From Pelomonas sp. CA6 (GTDB taxonomy: Bacteria > Pseudomonadota > Gammaproteobacteria > Burkholderiales > Burkholderiaceae_C), in assembly GCF_022549225.1 (NCBI RefSeq), contig NZ_JAKZFD010000004.1, forward strand, positions 62,001 through 126,000: a stretch of 64,000 nt of DNA. Direction: 5' to 3'. Made by a program: the position numbers and the translations under genes. Shown here piece by piece: positions 17,559 to 28,731 of this stretch. A model generated the notes under the pieces. That model had not been told where the DNA came from and searched no databases. It saw nothing but the letters and a program-made list of their open reading frames with translations. Numbering within the stretch: position 1 is the stretch's first letter; each line of letters begins with the position of its first letter.

Positions 17559-18266
17559 TCAGGCGTTCAATTCCGCCAGCCGCTGTGGCGTGCCCACGTC
17601 GCGCCACAGCCCGGTGAACAGCTCCGCACTGATCGCGCGCTGCGCGATGCCCAGTTCGAGCTGCGGGCGCAGCGGCCTTGCCGTGCCCACCGGCACATCG
17701 GCGAACAGCGCGCGGCGGAACAGCCCGGCACAGGTCCAGGTGTAGCGCGGACCCGGCAAGGCGTCGGGCTGCGCGTCGCTGATCGCCAGTCCGTCCGGGC
17801 CGATGCCGAAGTCGCCACCGGGCTTGTGCGGCGGGTTGTGCGTCATCCACAGATGGGCCAGGCGGGTGCTGTCGGCAAAGGCGCGCGCGGCCGCGGGGTC
17901 GCAGCGGAATTCGGGCATGAAGACGTCGCCCGAGATCACCCAGAAGGCCTCGTCGCCCCGCTCACACAGCCAGGGCAGCGCCTTGGCGATGCCGCCGGCC
18001 GTTTCCAGCGCGCCGCCGTGGTCGCGCCGCTCCAGGCTGTAGTGCAGCGACAGGCCGTAGGCACTGCCGTCGCCCAGCGTGGCGGGAAACTGCTCCTCTA
18101 GCCAGGCGCAGTTGATCAGCACCTCGCGCACGCCGCCCGCGGCGAGCGCCAGCAAATGCCATTCGATCAGGCGGCGGCCGCGCACCTGCAACAGCGGCTT
18201 GGGGGTGTGGTCGCTCAGGGGCCGCATGCGCTCGCCGCGCCCGGCCGCGAGAATCATCGCGCGCAT
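17559..18266 (-). CDS. murU: N-acetylmuramate 1-phosphate uridylyltransferase
   Basis: A 235-residue nucleotidyltransferase. The N-terminal motif MILAAGRGERMRPLSDHTPKPLL is the sugar-nucleotide pyrophosphorylase signature, and FWVISGDVFMPEF holds the metal-binding Asp. Length, the HNPPHKPGGDFG region and the short C-terminus match MurU, which makes UDP-MurNAc from MurNAc 1-phosphate in the peptidoglycan-recycling route that bypasses de novo MurA/MurB synthesis. Its usual partner amgK is not adjacent here: the gene is followed by ybdK (convergent) and preceded by a histidine kinase gene. Another sugar nucleotidyltransferase role is possible. Confidence 0.82.
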   Translation of the reverse strand: MRAMILAAGRGERMRPLSDHTPKPLLQVRGRRLIEWHLLALAAGGVREVLINCAWLEEQFPATLGDGSAYGLSLHYSLERRDHGGALETAGGIAKALPWLCERGDEAFWVISGDVFMPEFRCDPAAARAFADSTRLAHLWMTHNPPHKPGGDFGIGPDGLAISDAQPDALPGPRYTWTCAGLFRRALFADVPVGTARPLRPQLELGIAQRAISAELFTGLWRDVGTPQRLAELNA

Positions 18267-18288
18267 CGGAAGACTGCCATCGGGAAGC

Positions 18289-20427
18289 TCAGGAAGAAGT
18301 GATCAGCGCGGCAGTGTAGGCCCGCGCCTCGGCGGCGCCCGACCGAGGCCCGGCGACGGGCACCCAGACGCGAAAGCGCGCGCCCTGGCCCGGCGCGGAT
18401 TCCAGCTCGATGTGCCCGCCATGTTTCTTGACGATGGAGAAGGACAGCGACAGCCCCAGCCCCGTGCCCTGGCCCACCGGCTTGGTCGTGTAGAAGGGCT
18501 CGAAGATGCGCCGCTGCACCTCGGCGCTCATGCCGTGGCCGTCGTCCTGCACCTCGACCCAGGCCCAGTCCTCGCCGTCGCGCGGCGCCACCCCGGTGCG
18601 CAGCGTGATCACGCCGCGCGTGGGAATGGCATGCGCGGCATTCACGATCAGGTTCATGAACACCTGGTTGAGCTGGCCGGCCAGGCAGCGCACGGGCGGC
18701 ATGGAGCCGTACTCCCGGCGCAGCTCGGCCTTGTACTTGACCTCGTTCATCACCATGTTGAGCGTGGAGTCCAGGCCCGCGTTGAGGTCGGCCATCTGCC
18801 AGTCGGCATGGTCCACGCGCGAAAAATCCTTCAGGTCCTGGACGATCTTCTTGACCCGGCTCAGCCCCTCCTCGCTCTCGGTCAGCAGCAGCGGCAGGTC
18901 CTCGGCCATGTAGTCCAGGTCAGCGGACTTCTTGAGCTGCAGCAGCTCGGGGTCCTGCGCGGCCGTGCCGTCCTCGCGCGCGACATAGGCCTGAAGCAGT
19001 GCCAGCATGCCGCTGACATAGCGGCGCAGCGAGCTGAGGTTGGCGTTGACGAAGCCGATCGGGTTGTTGATCTCATGGGCCACGCCGGCGGCCAACTGGC
19101 CGATTGAGGCCATCTTCTCGGACTGCAGCAGCTGGCTTTGCGCCTCGGCGACGCGGGCATTGGCCTCCTGCAGGTTGCGGTAGTTCAGCACCAGCTCCTG
19201 CTGCGCCTGCCAGACCGCGGTGCGGTCCTGCAGCAGCCACCACACGCGCGGCGGCGTCACCTGCGGGTCGGCCACATAGGCGATCAACTGCACCCACAGC
19301 GCGGCGCCGCCGGCGTGGCGCATCTTCATCTCGTGCGTCACCGCGCGGCCGGCCATCAGCTGTGGCGCCATCAGCCGGATCAGCCCTTTGTAGTCCTCGT
19401 CGCTGACGAAGAAGGAGCGGCCGGTCAGCTCGCCGATGTTGGCGCCGTCCAGCCCGAACATGTCGCAGAAGGTCTTGTTGCTGCGCACGATGCGCTTGTG
19501 CTCGGTGGCCAGGATGCCCACCGGCGCGTTCTCCATGAAGGCGTCCAGGTCGTGGTGGGTCATCAGCAGCTCGGCGGTGCGCTCCGCCACCATCTGCTCC
19601 AGCGCGTTGCGGTGGCGGCGCAGCTCTTCCTCGGCGCGGCGCCGCGCGCTGACGTCCTGCAGGGTCTCGATGGCGCCGACCACGCGCCCCTCCAGGTCCA
19701 GCAGCGGCGCGGCGTTGAAGAACAGCCAGCGCCCCGATTCGCCCAGGCGCGGGAAGAAGTCCTCGCGCTCATAGGCCTGCGGCACGGCCGGAGATGCGCG
19801 CAGCGCATCGCCGTAATGGCGGGCCCCCTGCTCGGCGATGCTGCCATCGACGATCAGGTCGGCCATCATGGGCCGCGGCTGGTCGTAGAACGCGCGCCAG
19901 GCCTCGGTGCTGCCCAGCATGCGATGCGCGGGGATGCCGGTGAGCTGGGCGCAGGCCGCGTTCCATTGCGTCACGCGGTGCTGGGCGTCGATCACGAAGG
20001 TGGGTACGGGGTCGTTCTGGACGATCTGGCGCATGGCCTGGCCGACCTCCAGCAGGCTGTTCTGCACATGGCGGATGTCGCTCAGGTCCTGGGCCGTCAC
20101 CAGCACCAGCGGCGGCTCCTCGCCCGCCAGCCGCCGGGCGCTGATCTCCAGCTGGCGGCGCGCGCCGCTGGCGGTGAGCGCCTCCACCTCCAGCACGGGG
20201 AGTTCGCCGTCTTCGCTGAGCGCACGATGGCCATAGGCGGCCAGCATCTCGCGCGCCTCCGGAGCCGCCCAGGCGGCGGCATCCATCGCCTGCAGCTGGG
20301 CCTGGGTGTAGCCCAGCAGCCGCTGCATCGCCGCGTTGGCCAGCAGGATGCGGCCGCCGCCATGCACCAGGGTGGCGGCGCTGACCGCCTCCAGCACGCG
20401 CGCGCAGTCCGGCAGCGCGGTGGTCAC
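18289..20427 (-). CDS. PAS-domain sensor histidine kinase
   Basis: A 712-residue soluble kinase. Three PAS-type modules lie at about residues 8-125, 140-265 and 300-420, followed by a coiled coil and the dimerisation/His region with GVAHEINNPIGFVNANL (His451). The ATPase domain then has N box NLIVNAAHAIP, DDGHGM, and GTGLGLSLSFSIVKKHGG. It starts with GTG at 20427, which overlaps the stop of the upstream response regulator gene (GTGA), so the two form a coupled pair. No membrane helix was found, so the signal is probably cytoplasmic or passed on by the regulators. The target is unknown. Confidence 0.9.
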   Translation of the reverse strand: MTTALPDCARVLEAVSAATLVHGGGRILLANAAMQRLLGYTQAQLQAMDAAAWAAPEAREMLAAYGHRALSEDGELPVLEVEALTASGARRQLEISARRLAGEEPPLVLVTAQDLSDIRHVQNSLLEVGQAMRQIVQNDPVPTFVIDAQHRVTQWNAACAQLTGIPAHRMLGSTEAWRAFYDQPRPMMADLIVDGSIAEQGARHYGDALRASPAVPQAYEREDFFPRLGESGRWLFFNAAPLLDLEGRVVGAIETLQDVSARRRAEEELRRHRNALEQMVAERTAELLMTHHDLDAFMENAPVGILATEHKRIVRSNKTFCDMFGLDGANIGELTGRSFFVSDEDYKGLIRLMAPQLMAGRAVTHEMKMRHAGGAALWVQLIAYVADPQVTPPRVWWLLQDRTAVWQAQQELVLNYRNLQEANARVAEAQSQLLQSEKMASIGQLAAGVAHEINNPIGFVNANLSSLRRYVSGMLALLQAYVAREDGTAAQDPELLQLKKSADLDYMAEDLPLLLTESEEGLSRVKKIVQDLKDFSRVDHADWQMADLNAGLDSTLNMVMNEVKYKAELRREYGSMPPVRCLAGQLNQVFMNLIVNAAHAIPTRGVITLRTGVAPRDGEDWAWVEVQDDGHGMSAEVQRRIFEPFYTTKPVGQGTGLGLSLSFSIVKKHGGHIELESAPGQGARFRVWVPVAGPRSGAAEARAYTAALITSS

Positions 20428-20999
20428 AGCGGGACCTCCATCAGCAGGCTGCCATCGCTGTCCCACTCGGCGTGGGTGATACCCGGCTCCAGCAGCTCCA
20501 GGCGGCGCCGCTCCAGCTCCTGTGGCGTGATCTCGCCGCGCCGGGCACGCATCTGGTCGGCCAGTCTTTCGGTCTCTCGGCGCGCCGAGACCGTCATCAG
20601 CGTGCGCGCCACCACCTCGGCCAGCAGCTCGTCGTTCCAGGGCTTGGCGAGGAAGGCATCGATGCACGCCTCGTTGATCGCCGCCACCAGGCCGTCGTGG
20701 TCGACCTGGCCGGACAGGATGAGGCGCCCCGCCTGGGGCTGCAGGCCGCGGATGCGCACCAGCAGCTCCACGCCCAGCAGGCCGGGCATGCGGTAGTCGG
20801 AGAGGATCAGGTCGAAGGGCTGCTCGGCGGCGCGTCGCAGCGCCTGCAGCGGATCGCTCTGGGTTTCCAGCACCACGTCGTCGAAGCGCTGGCGCAGGCT
20901 GTGGCGCAGGCTGCGCGTCAGCGCGCTGAGGATGTGGGGCTCGTCGTCGACCAACAGCAGACGGGGCCGGGTCAGGGCTTGCATGAGGTGCTCCGTCAT
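20424..20999 (-). CDS. Response regulator, receiver domain with helical tail
   Basis: A 191-residue protein. The receiver domain fills residues about 8-130: acidic pair in LLLVDDEPHIL, phospho-acceptor Asp in FDLILSDYRMPG, and Lys in AFLAKPWNDELL. The FLAKPW variant and the SGQVDHDGL segment resemble RpfG/HD-GYP-associated receivers. The C-terminal 60 residues are helical, with no recognisable DNA-binding or enzymatic domain. The start at 20999 lies 1 bp after the stop of the preceding HD-type regulator. It is the middle gene of a regulator-regulator-kinase operon, so it may be a phosphate relay or sink partner of the kinase. Confidence 0.85.
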   Translation of the reverse strand: MTEHLMQALTRPRLLLVDDEPHILSALTRSLRHSLRQRFDDVVLETQSDPLQALRRAAEQPFDLILSDYRMPGLLGVELLVRIRGLQPQAGRLILSGQVDHDGLVAAINEACIDAFLAKPWNDELLAEVVARTLMTVSARRETERLADQMRARRGEITPQELERRRLELLEPGITHAEWDSDGSLLMEVPL

Positions 21000-21000
21000 C

Positions 21001-22332
21001 TCAGCGCTCCGCCAGCGCCACCGGCCGTGTCTCGGCATCGGCCGGCTGTACATGCAGGCGCAGCCGCAGGCCCTGGCGCGCCACATAGTCGTGGATCTTG
21101 CGCACCGCCTGCGCGTCGAAGTGAAAGCCGCGCGCCAGCAGCAGGGTGCCGCGCTCGCTCATCAGGTCGCGCGACAGCACCATGCCGGCGCGCAGCGCGC
21201 TGGCGTCGATGCACAGGTCCTCGGGCGGGACCTCGCGCATGCGCGCCATGAGCTCGCGGAAAGCCTGCACCACGGTCACGCTGTAGCGGCTGCCGGCGCC
21301 GCCGGCGATCAGGGCCTGGGCCTGCTCCGGCGTGTGCGGCCGGCTGGACAGGCGCCCGCCGAGCAGGCCGCGGTATTCCACGGCCAGCGCCAGGGCCTGC
21401 GCCGCGAAGCCGAAACCTTCGCCCTGCAGGCCGTCGGGCACGCCCTTGCCGTCGAGCCGCTCCAGCTGCGCGCGCACCAGGCGCGCGCTGCGCTGCAGCG
21501 CGGCCAGCGGCATCAGCGCCGCCTCGGCCACCTGGGGATGGCGGCGGAACTGCGCCTGCTCCTCCGCATTCATCACCGAGAAGGGCTTGCGCAACAGGGA
21601 GTCGGGCAGACTGATCTTGCCGATCTCGTGCAGCAGTCCGGCGGCGAAAAGGTCCTGCTGGTCGCGCGGCGGCAGGCCCAGTTCCTGCGCCAGGCCTTGC
21701 GCGAGCCGCGCCACCTCGCGCGAATGGCCGGCCGAGCCGCGGTCGCGCAGCTCCAGCAGGCCGGCAAAGACGTCCAGCGACAGCATGAAGTTGTCCTGCA
21801 GCTGCGCGTAGGCCTTCTCCAGCATGCCGTTGACCTGCTCCAGCTCGGCGGTGCGCTCGCGCACGCGCTGCTCCAGCTGGCCGTTGACGCGCTGCAGCGC
21901 GTCATTCTGTTCCTGGGTCAGCGCGAGCAGGCGCCGGTTTTCCTCGGCCAGCTGGCGACGCGACAGGGCGTCGCGCAGCGCCAGCAGCAGGTCCTGGTCC
22001 TCCCAGGGCTTGGCCACGTAGCGGTGGATCTCGCCGCGATTGACCGCCGCGATGGTGGCGTCCATGTCGGCATAGCCGGTCAGCAGCAGGCGCTGCACCG
22101 TCGGCCAGCGCTGGCACACCTGCTCCAGGAAGGTGGCGCCGTCCATGCCGGGCATGCGCATGTCCGACACCACCAGGTCCACCGGCTCGCGCTCCAGCAG
22201 GGCCAGGGCCTCCACGCCGCCCTCGGCGGTCAGCACGCGATAGGGCAAGGGGCGCAGCAGCCGCCTCAGCGCGCTGAGGATGGAGGGCTCGTCGTCGACG
22301 AAGAGAATGCTGGGAAGAGTTTCTGCGGACAT
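21001..22332 (-). CDS. Response regulator with degenerate HD-GYP domain
   Basis: A 443-residue protein. The receiver domain covers residues 8-125 (FVDDEPSIL, VVSDMRMPGMDG, YVAKPWED). A coiled coil at about 135-185 leads to an HD-type domain. The domain resembles HD-GYP cyclic di-GMP phosphodiesterases, but the metal-binding pair reads HE in GLLHEIGKISLPDSLL where HD is expected, and the GYP motif is GVP in LDGKGVPDGLQG. Activity may therefore be altered or lost. The start at 22332 is preferred (GAGG 6 bp upstream); ATGs at 22350 and 22368 are alternatives. It leads the three-gene signalling operon. Confidence 0.85.
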   Translation of the reverse strand: MSAETLPSILFVDDEPSILSALRRLLRPLPYRVLTAEGGVEALALLEREPVDLVVSDMRMPGMDGATFLEQVCQRWPTVQRLLLTGYADMDATIAAVNRGEIHRYVAKPWEDQDLLLALRDALSRRQLAEENRRLLALTQEQNDALQRVNGQLEQRVRERTAELEQVNGMLEKAYAQLQDNFMLSLDVFAGLLELRDRGSAGHSREVARLAQGLAQELGLPPRDQQDLFAAGLLHEIGKISLPDSLLRKPFSVMNAEEQAQFRRHPQVAEAALMPLAALQRSARLVRAQLERLDGKGVPDGLQGEGFGFAAQALALAVEYRGLLGGRLSSRPHTPEQAQALIAGGAGSRYSVTVVQAFRELMARMREVPPEDLCIDASALRAGMVLSRDLMSERGTLLLARGFHFDAQAVRKIHDYVARQGLRLRLHVQPADAETRPVALAER

Positions 22333-22411
22333 CTCGGGCCTCGTGACCATGCTGGACACCGCCGCCACCGCGGAAGTACCAGAGCCGTGGATTCGTCAGC
22401 CCGAGCATTCC

Positions 22412-22432
22412 ATCAAATCTGCTTTATTTGAT
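22412..22432. promoter_or_regulatory. Palindrome in AT-rich promoter region of signalling operon
   Basis: ATCAAAT (22412-22418) and ATTTGAT (22426-22432) are perfect inverted arms around a 7-bp centre. They sit in the only AT-rich patch of this area (22411-22475), 80 bp upstream of the leftward signalling operon and downstream of the hemerythrin gene. There is no T-run on the strand that would need a terminator, so an operator is more likely. The half-site resembles FNR/CRP half-sites but in everted order, so I do not assign a regulator. Confidence 0.35.
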
Positions 22433-22488
22433 ATTTTTGATTCTCAGTTCCAGCAGTTACGTGATTTTTTTGGCGCGGACCGGCCCGC

Positions 22489-23097
22489 TCAAACGGCCGG
22501 CGCAAGCCCCAGCGGGGCCGGCAGCGCGTTGAGGATGCGCTGGAACAGCGCCTGGTACAGCCCGTCGGGCGCGCTGACGACGCCACCTTCCGCGGCCAGC
22601 GGGTCCTGGTTGCGCGCGAAGGCCTCGTCCAGCTCGCGCCAGTCGGCCTCGCTGAGCAGGCGTTCGGCGGCGGGCAGGATGTCGCGCTCCTCGGTGCCCA
22701 TGTGCTGCAGATAGCCGCTCACATAGCGCTGCAACAGGGTTTCGAAGGCGTCGCGGCGCGGCTCGCCCAGCATCTCGTAGGCCAGCAGCGCGTGCTCCAG
22801 GTCGCGGATCGCGCGCTCGCCGCGTTCATGCTCGTCCTCCAGCTGGTCCAGCACCTCGCGCAGCTGCGGCGCGCGGGCGCGCAGCTTGGGGAAGAGCAGC
22901 AGCGACTCCTTGGGGTGGTGCAGGCGCTCGGGGAATTCGTCCACGTAGAACAGCATCGCGCGCAAGGCCTCGAAGTCCGGCGCGATGCCGCGGCTGCGCT
23001 GCTGGGCCAGCAACAGCGGGATGGACCGCAGCATGGCCGCCAGGGCCTGGTGCTCGTTGCGGATCACGCGCAGGGTCAGAGGGATGGGGTTGGCCAT
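22489..23097 (-). CDS. Hemerythrin-like domain protein
   Basis: A 202-residue protein with the HHE four-helix bundle pattern: IRNEHQALAAML (helix 1), ERLHHPKESLLLFPKL, a DEHERGE turn near residue 90, and GYLQHMGTEERDILPAAERLL. The His/Glu set fits a diiron site that binds O2, NO or iron. Such proteins are often tied to oxygen or nitrosative-stress sensing; the specific role is unknown. The ATG at 23097 begins MANPIPLTLRVIRNEH, normal for the family; a longer frame upstream has no similarity. It faces left, divergent from tkt. Confidence 0.88.
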   Translation of the reverse strand: MANPIPLTLRVIRNEHQALAAMLRSIPLLLAQQRSRGIAPDFEALRAMLFYVDEFPERLHHPKESLLLFPKLRARAPQLREVLDQLEDEHERGERAIRDLEHALLAYEMLGEPRRDAFETLLQRYVSGYLQHMGTEERDILPAAERLLSEADWRELDEAFARNQDPLAAEGGVVSAPDGLYQALFQRILNALPAPLGLAPAV

Positions 23098-23244
23098 GGG
23101 TGTTCTCTCTTGCCAGTTGTCTCCACGTTGAAGACTGAGGCCGCACCCGCCCCCCGGCATTGCCGTGGATCAAGTTTTGCGCGCCGCTTCGGGCCACCCC
23201 CTGCGGGTGGGCAGTGCCCCCCGGCACGGGCCGACATGGCCCTG

Positions 23245-23250
23245 TAAAAT
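23245..23250 (+). promoter_or_regulatory. Candidate -10 element of tkt
   Basis: TAAAAT at 23245-23250, preceded directly by TG, lies 36 bp before the tkt start, where GC-rich betaproteobacterial housekeeping genes often show a TAAAAT-type -10. No good -35 box is visible 16-18 bp upstream. Confidence 0.4.
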
Positions 23251-23285
23251 CCCGGGTTTACCCCGCAACTACCGCCGCCCGCACC

Positions 23286-25361
23286 ATGTCCGACGCCCTC
23301 GCCGCCAGCCCCACTCCCGGCACCGCCACCGGCACCGCCAACCAGATGGCCAACGCCATCCGCGCCCTGGCCATGGATGCCGTGCAGCAGGCCAACAGTG
23401 GCCACCCGGGCGCCCCGATGGGCATGGCGGACATCGCCGTCGCGCTGTGGGGCCGCCACCTGCGCCACAACCCGGCCAACCCGCTGTGGGCCGACCGCGA
23501 CCGCTTCGTGCTGTCCAACGGCCACGGCTCCATGTTGATCTACGCGCTGCTGCACCTGAGCGGCTATGCGCTGCCCATCGAGGAGCTGAAGGCCTTCCGC
23601 CAGATGCACAGCAAGACGCCGGGCCACCCGGAAGTCGGCATCACCCCGGGCGTCGAAACCACCACCGGCCCGCTGGGCCAGGGCATCACCAACGCGGTGG
23701 GCATGGCACTGGCCGAGAAGATGCTGGCCAAGGAATTCAACCGCGAGGGCCACACCGTCGTCGACCACCGCACCTACGCCTTCCTGGGCGACGGCTGCCT
23801 GATGGAAGGCATCAGCCACGAGGCCTGCGCGCTGGCCGGCGCCTGGAAGCTGAACAAGCTGATCGCGATCTACGACGACAACGGCATCTCCATCGACGGC
23901 CAAGTCGCGCCCTGGTTCATCGACAACACCGCGCAGCGCTTCGAGGCCTATGGCTGGAACGTGATCGGCCCGGTGGACGGCCATGACGTGGACGCGGTGG
24001 ACACCGCGATCGCGAAGGCCAAGCAAAGCACCGACAAGCCCACGCTGATCATCGCCAAGACCCACATCGGCAAGGGCTCGCCCAACCGCGCCAACACGGC
24101 CAAGGCCCACGGCGAGCCGCTGGGCGGCGAGGAGATCAAGCTGACCCGCGAGGCCCTGGGCTGGACCCACGAGCCCTTCCAGATCCCGGCCGAGGTCTAT
24201 GCCGCCTGGGACGCCAAGGCCCAGGGCGCCGAGACCGAGAAGGCCTGGGACGAGCGCTTCGAGGCCTATGCCGCGGCCCATCCCGAGCTGGCCGCCGAGT
24301 TCCAGCGCCGCATGGCCGGCGTGCTGCCCGCCGATTTCGCGCAGGTCGCGGTGGACGCCGTCGTCGCCGCGCACGAGAAGGCCGAGACCGTCGCCAGCCG
24401 CAAGGCCAGCCAACTCGCGCTGGAGCACTTCACCGCGGCGCTGCCCGAGTTGCTGGGCGGCTCGGCCGACCTGACCGGCTCCAACCTCACCAACACCAAG
24501 AGCACGCCGGCCTTCCGCCTGGAAGCCGATGGCAGCGCCAATGGCGGCCGCCACATCAACTACGGCGTGCGCGAGTTCGGCATGGCCGCGATCATGAACG
24601 GCATCGCGCTGCATGGCGGCTACATCCCCTACGGCGGCACCTTCCTGACCTTCAGCGACTACAGCCGCAACGCGATCCGCATGGCCGCGCTGATGAAGCA
24701 GCGCGTGATCCACGTCTTCACGCACGACTCCATCGGTCTGGGCGAGGACGGCCCCACGCACCAGTCCATCGAGCATGTCTCCAGCCTGCGCCTGATCCCG
24801 GGGCTGGACGTCTGGCGTCCCGCCGACACCACCGAGACCGTGGTTGCCTGGACCATGGCCATCGGCAACGCCAGCCGCCCCAGCGTGCTCGCGCTGTCGC
24901 GCCAGAACCTGCCCTATGCGCCCAAGACCGCGGTGGACGACATCGCCAAGGGTGCCTACGTGCTGGCCGAGCCGGCCGAGGTGGGCCTGAAGAAGAAGGC
25001 CCGCGCGGTGATCATCGCCACCGGCTCCGAGGTGCAGCTCGCGCTGCATGCCCAGCAGCAGCTGGCCCAGGCCGGCATCCCGGTGCGCGTGGTCTCCATG
25101 CCCAGCACCAGCGTCTTCGACCGCCAGGACGTGAAGTACAAGAAGAGCGTGCTGCCCGAGGGCCTGCCGCGCGTGGCCGTCGAGGCCGGCGTGAGCGACT
25201 TCTGGTGGAAGTACGGCTGCGCCGCCGTCGTCGGCATCGACAGCTACGGCGAATCGGCGCCGGCCGGCGTGCTCTTCAAGCACTTCGGCTTCACGGCCGA
25301 GAACGTCGCCGATGCGGTCAAGGTCGCGGTCGGGGCGGCGCGGTTGAAGGCGCGCAAGTGA
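23286..25361 (+). CDS. tkt: Transketolase
   Basis: A 691-residue thiamine-diphosphate enzyme that moves two-carbon units between sugar phosphates in the pentose phosphate pathway and, in autotrophs, the Calvin cycle. Family landmarks are [19 protein letters not shown] near residue 35, the TPP-binding [13 protein letters not shown] segment with the following N in YDDNGIS, [19 protein letters not shown], and [15 protein letters not shown] near 480. The ATG at 23286 is the family start; the frame is open further upstream without similarity. Downstream lie an unrecognised gene and gap, so the usual tkt-gap pairing of this lineage is kept but interrupted. Confidence 0.96.
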   Translation: MSDALAASPTPGTATGTANQMANAIRALAMDAVQQANSGHPGAPMGMADIAVALWGRHLRHNPANPLWADRDRFVLSNGHGSMLIYALLHLSGYALPIEELKAFRQMHSKTPGHPEVGITPGVETTTGPLGQGITNAVGMALAEKMLAKEFNREGHTVVDHRTYAFLGDGCLMEGISHEACALAGAWKLNKLIAIYDDNGISIDGQVAPWFIDNTAQRFEAYGWNVIGPVDGHDVDAVDTAIAKAKQSTDKPTLIIAKTHIGKGSPNRANTAKAHGEPLGGEEIKLTREALGWTHEPFQIPAEVYAAWDAKAQGAETEKAWDERFEAYAAAHPELAAEFQRRMAGVLPADFAQVAVDAVVAAHEKAETVASRKASQLALEHFTAALPELLGGSADLTGSNLTNTKSTPAFRLEADGSANGGRHINYGVREFGMAAIMNGIALHGGYIPYGGTFLTFSDYSRNAIRMAALMKQRVIHVFTHDSIGLGEDGPTHQSIEHVSSLRLIPGLDVWRPADTTETVVAWTMAIGNASRPSVLALSRQNLPYAPKTAVDDIAKGAYVLAEPAEVGLKKKARAVIIATGSEVQLALHAQQQLAQAGIPVRVVSMPSTSVFDRQDVKYKKSVLPEGLPRVAVEAGVSDFWWKYGCAAVVGIDSYGESAPAGVLFKHFGFTAENVADAVKVAVGAARLKARK

Positions 25362-25407
25362 CAGAGTCGCATCACTGAAATCATCGCGACAAATCAGGGA
25401 GAACTGC

Positions 25408-27446
<2,039 letters not shown>

Positions 27447-27479
27447 GCACGCCGCAGGCCCTCGCGGGCCGGACGACAA

Positions 27480-27504
27480 AGCCGGGCCTGGCCCGGCTTT
27501 TTTT
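27480..27504 (+). terminator. Intrinsic terminator after gap
   Basis: GCCGGGC (27481-27487) and GCCCGGC (27491-27497) form a perfect 7-bp stem with a 3-base loop, extended by an A-T pair and followed by seven T (27498-27504). It lies 34 bp after the gap stop. It is the clearest intrinsic terminator in the window. Confidence 0.92.
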
Positions 27505-27667
27505 CGTCCGCGTGGCGGCTCGGGCAACACCTGACCCCCGCCTTGCATCACGGCAATCCCCGGACGCCACGTCCGCGACACCAAGCCTTACAAAGACCGG
27601 CCAAAGGAGGGATTCCCCGCGCAGGTTTCTACTGGCTATGGTTGGTCCCCACAATGGGAGACCGACC

Positions 27668-28582
27668 TTGAACCGAGCCCCCCTGTCCGCCCTGCTGGCC
27701 GCGACCGTGTCGCTGCTGGCCGCCTGTTCGGATGCCGGCAGTCCAGCCACCCCGGCCCAGCGCCCAGTCCCGGCGCAAGATGAGTCGCCGCCCCTGCGCA
27801 TCGTCCGCTTTTCGCCAATCAGTCAGAGCGCCGAGTACATCGTCCAGCTGGAGGGTCTGGTCGCGGGATGCCGGCTCCAGCACGGACTTCCACCAGCGGC
27901 CTTCACGCCCCCGTCGCTGGCGGACATCCATCTTCTTGAAGAGGAGGAGCTGTTCGACGGTCCTCGCCACGCCGTCTACAACATGATCGCCCGCGTCGCC
28001 CCCGATGCCGCGCGCGGCTGCGAACTGGCGCTGTGGATGGAGCGGTCGGTGTCGATCGAAACCAGCTGTGGCCCGCGCTTGCACGGCACGAGCACGCCCA
28101 TCCGCGAACTCCTGTTTGATCATCGCCCCGCGTCAGTCCACTGGGAGCAGGATCCGCCGCCCGAAGGCGGCTGCGACACCCGCCAAACACCGGAAGCGTC
28201 CGAGTCCGTCCCCCGCGAGCAACTGCCAGGCGGCGCCTCCTGCGTCTGGTCCAGCGCGCTGACAGCGCTGGCGGTGAACAGCAGTGCAGCGCCTGCCCCG
28301 GGGCCCAGCCCCGACGCCACCGATGTTTGCTTCCATGCGCGGCGGCCTGTCCATCGCTACAGCGATGCCTCGGGCATGCCCATTCCCGTGGTGCTGCGCA
28401 GCCATGCCCCTCGCACCAAGCCCGCCTTGCAAGCGCTGGGTCTGCCGCGCGACGCCATGGCGCAGGAGCTTGCAAGCCTCACCGAGGGCGTCCCCATCGC
28501 GCCCGCCCGGTTCACCCAAGCCGGCGCCCAGTCCTTCCTGAACCAGCCCCCCAGGCGCAGCCTGGGGCCCGCAAGGCCCTGA
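27668..28582 (+). CDS. Unrecognised Cys-containing lipoprotein
   Basis: A 304-residue protein with a classic lipoprotein signal: MNRAPLSALLAATVSLLAAC, with lipobox LAAC and Cys20. I do not recognise the mature part. It is Pro/Ala-rich with six further Cys scattered through it (GCRLQH, GCELAL, SCGPRL, GCDTR, SCVWS, VCFH), suggesting disulphides in the periplasm. The TTG start at 27668 has GGGAG 7 bp upstream and gives an ideal signal length; the in-frame ATG at 27638 would add ten residues before it and has no good site. It is separated from gap by the terminator, so it has its own promoter. Confidence 0.65.
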   Translation: MNRAPLSALLAATVSLLAACSDAGSPATPAQRPVPAQDESPPLRIVRFSPISQSAEYIVQLEGLVAGCRLQHGLPPAAFTPPSLADIHLLEEEELFDGPRHAVYNMIARVAPDAARGCELALWMERSVSIETSCGPRLHGTSTPIRELLFDHRPASVHWEQDPPPEGGCDTRQTPEASESVPREQLPGGASCVWSSALTALAVNSSAAPAPGPSPDATDVCFHARRPVHRYSDASGMPIPVVLRSHAPRTKPALQALGLPRDAMAQELASLTEGVPIAPARFTQAGAQSFLNQPPRRSLGPARP

Positions 28583-28731
28583 CTGCGCGAAAGCCCGTGG
28601 ACGGGCGCATCCGGCTCCCGGACGCCCGGCTTTGCACTTCTTCATCCATGGCGCGTGGTGCCCGTCACACACCGACGCCCCAGCTTCGGGGCATGATGCG
28701 GGGAGCCCGCGTCGACCAGGAGAGCGCCGTC

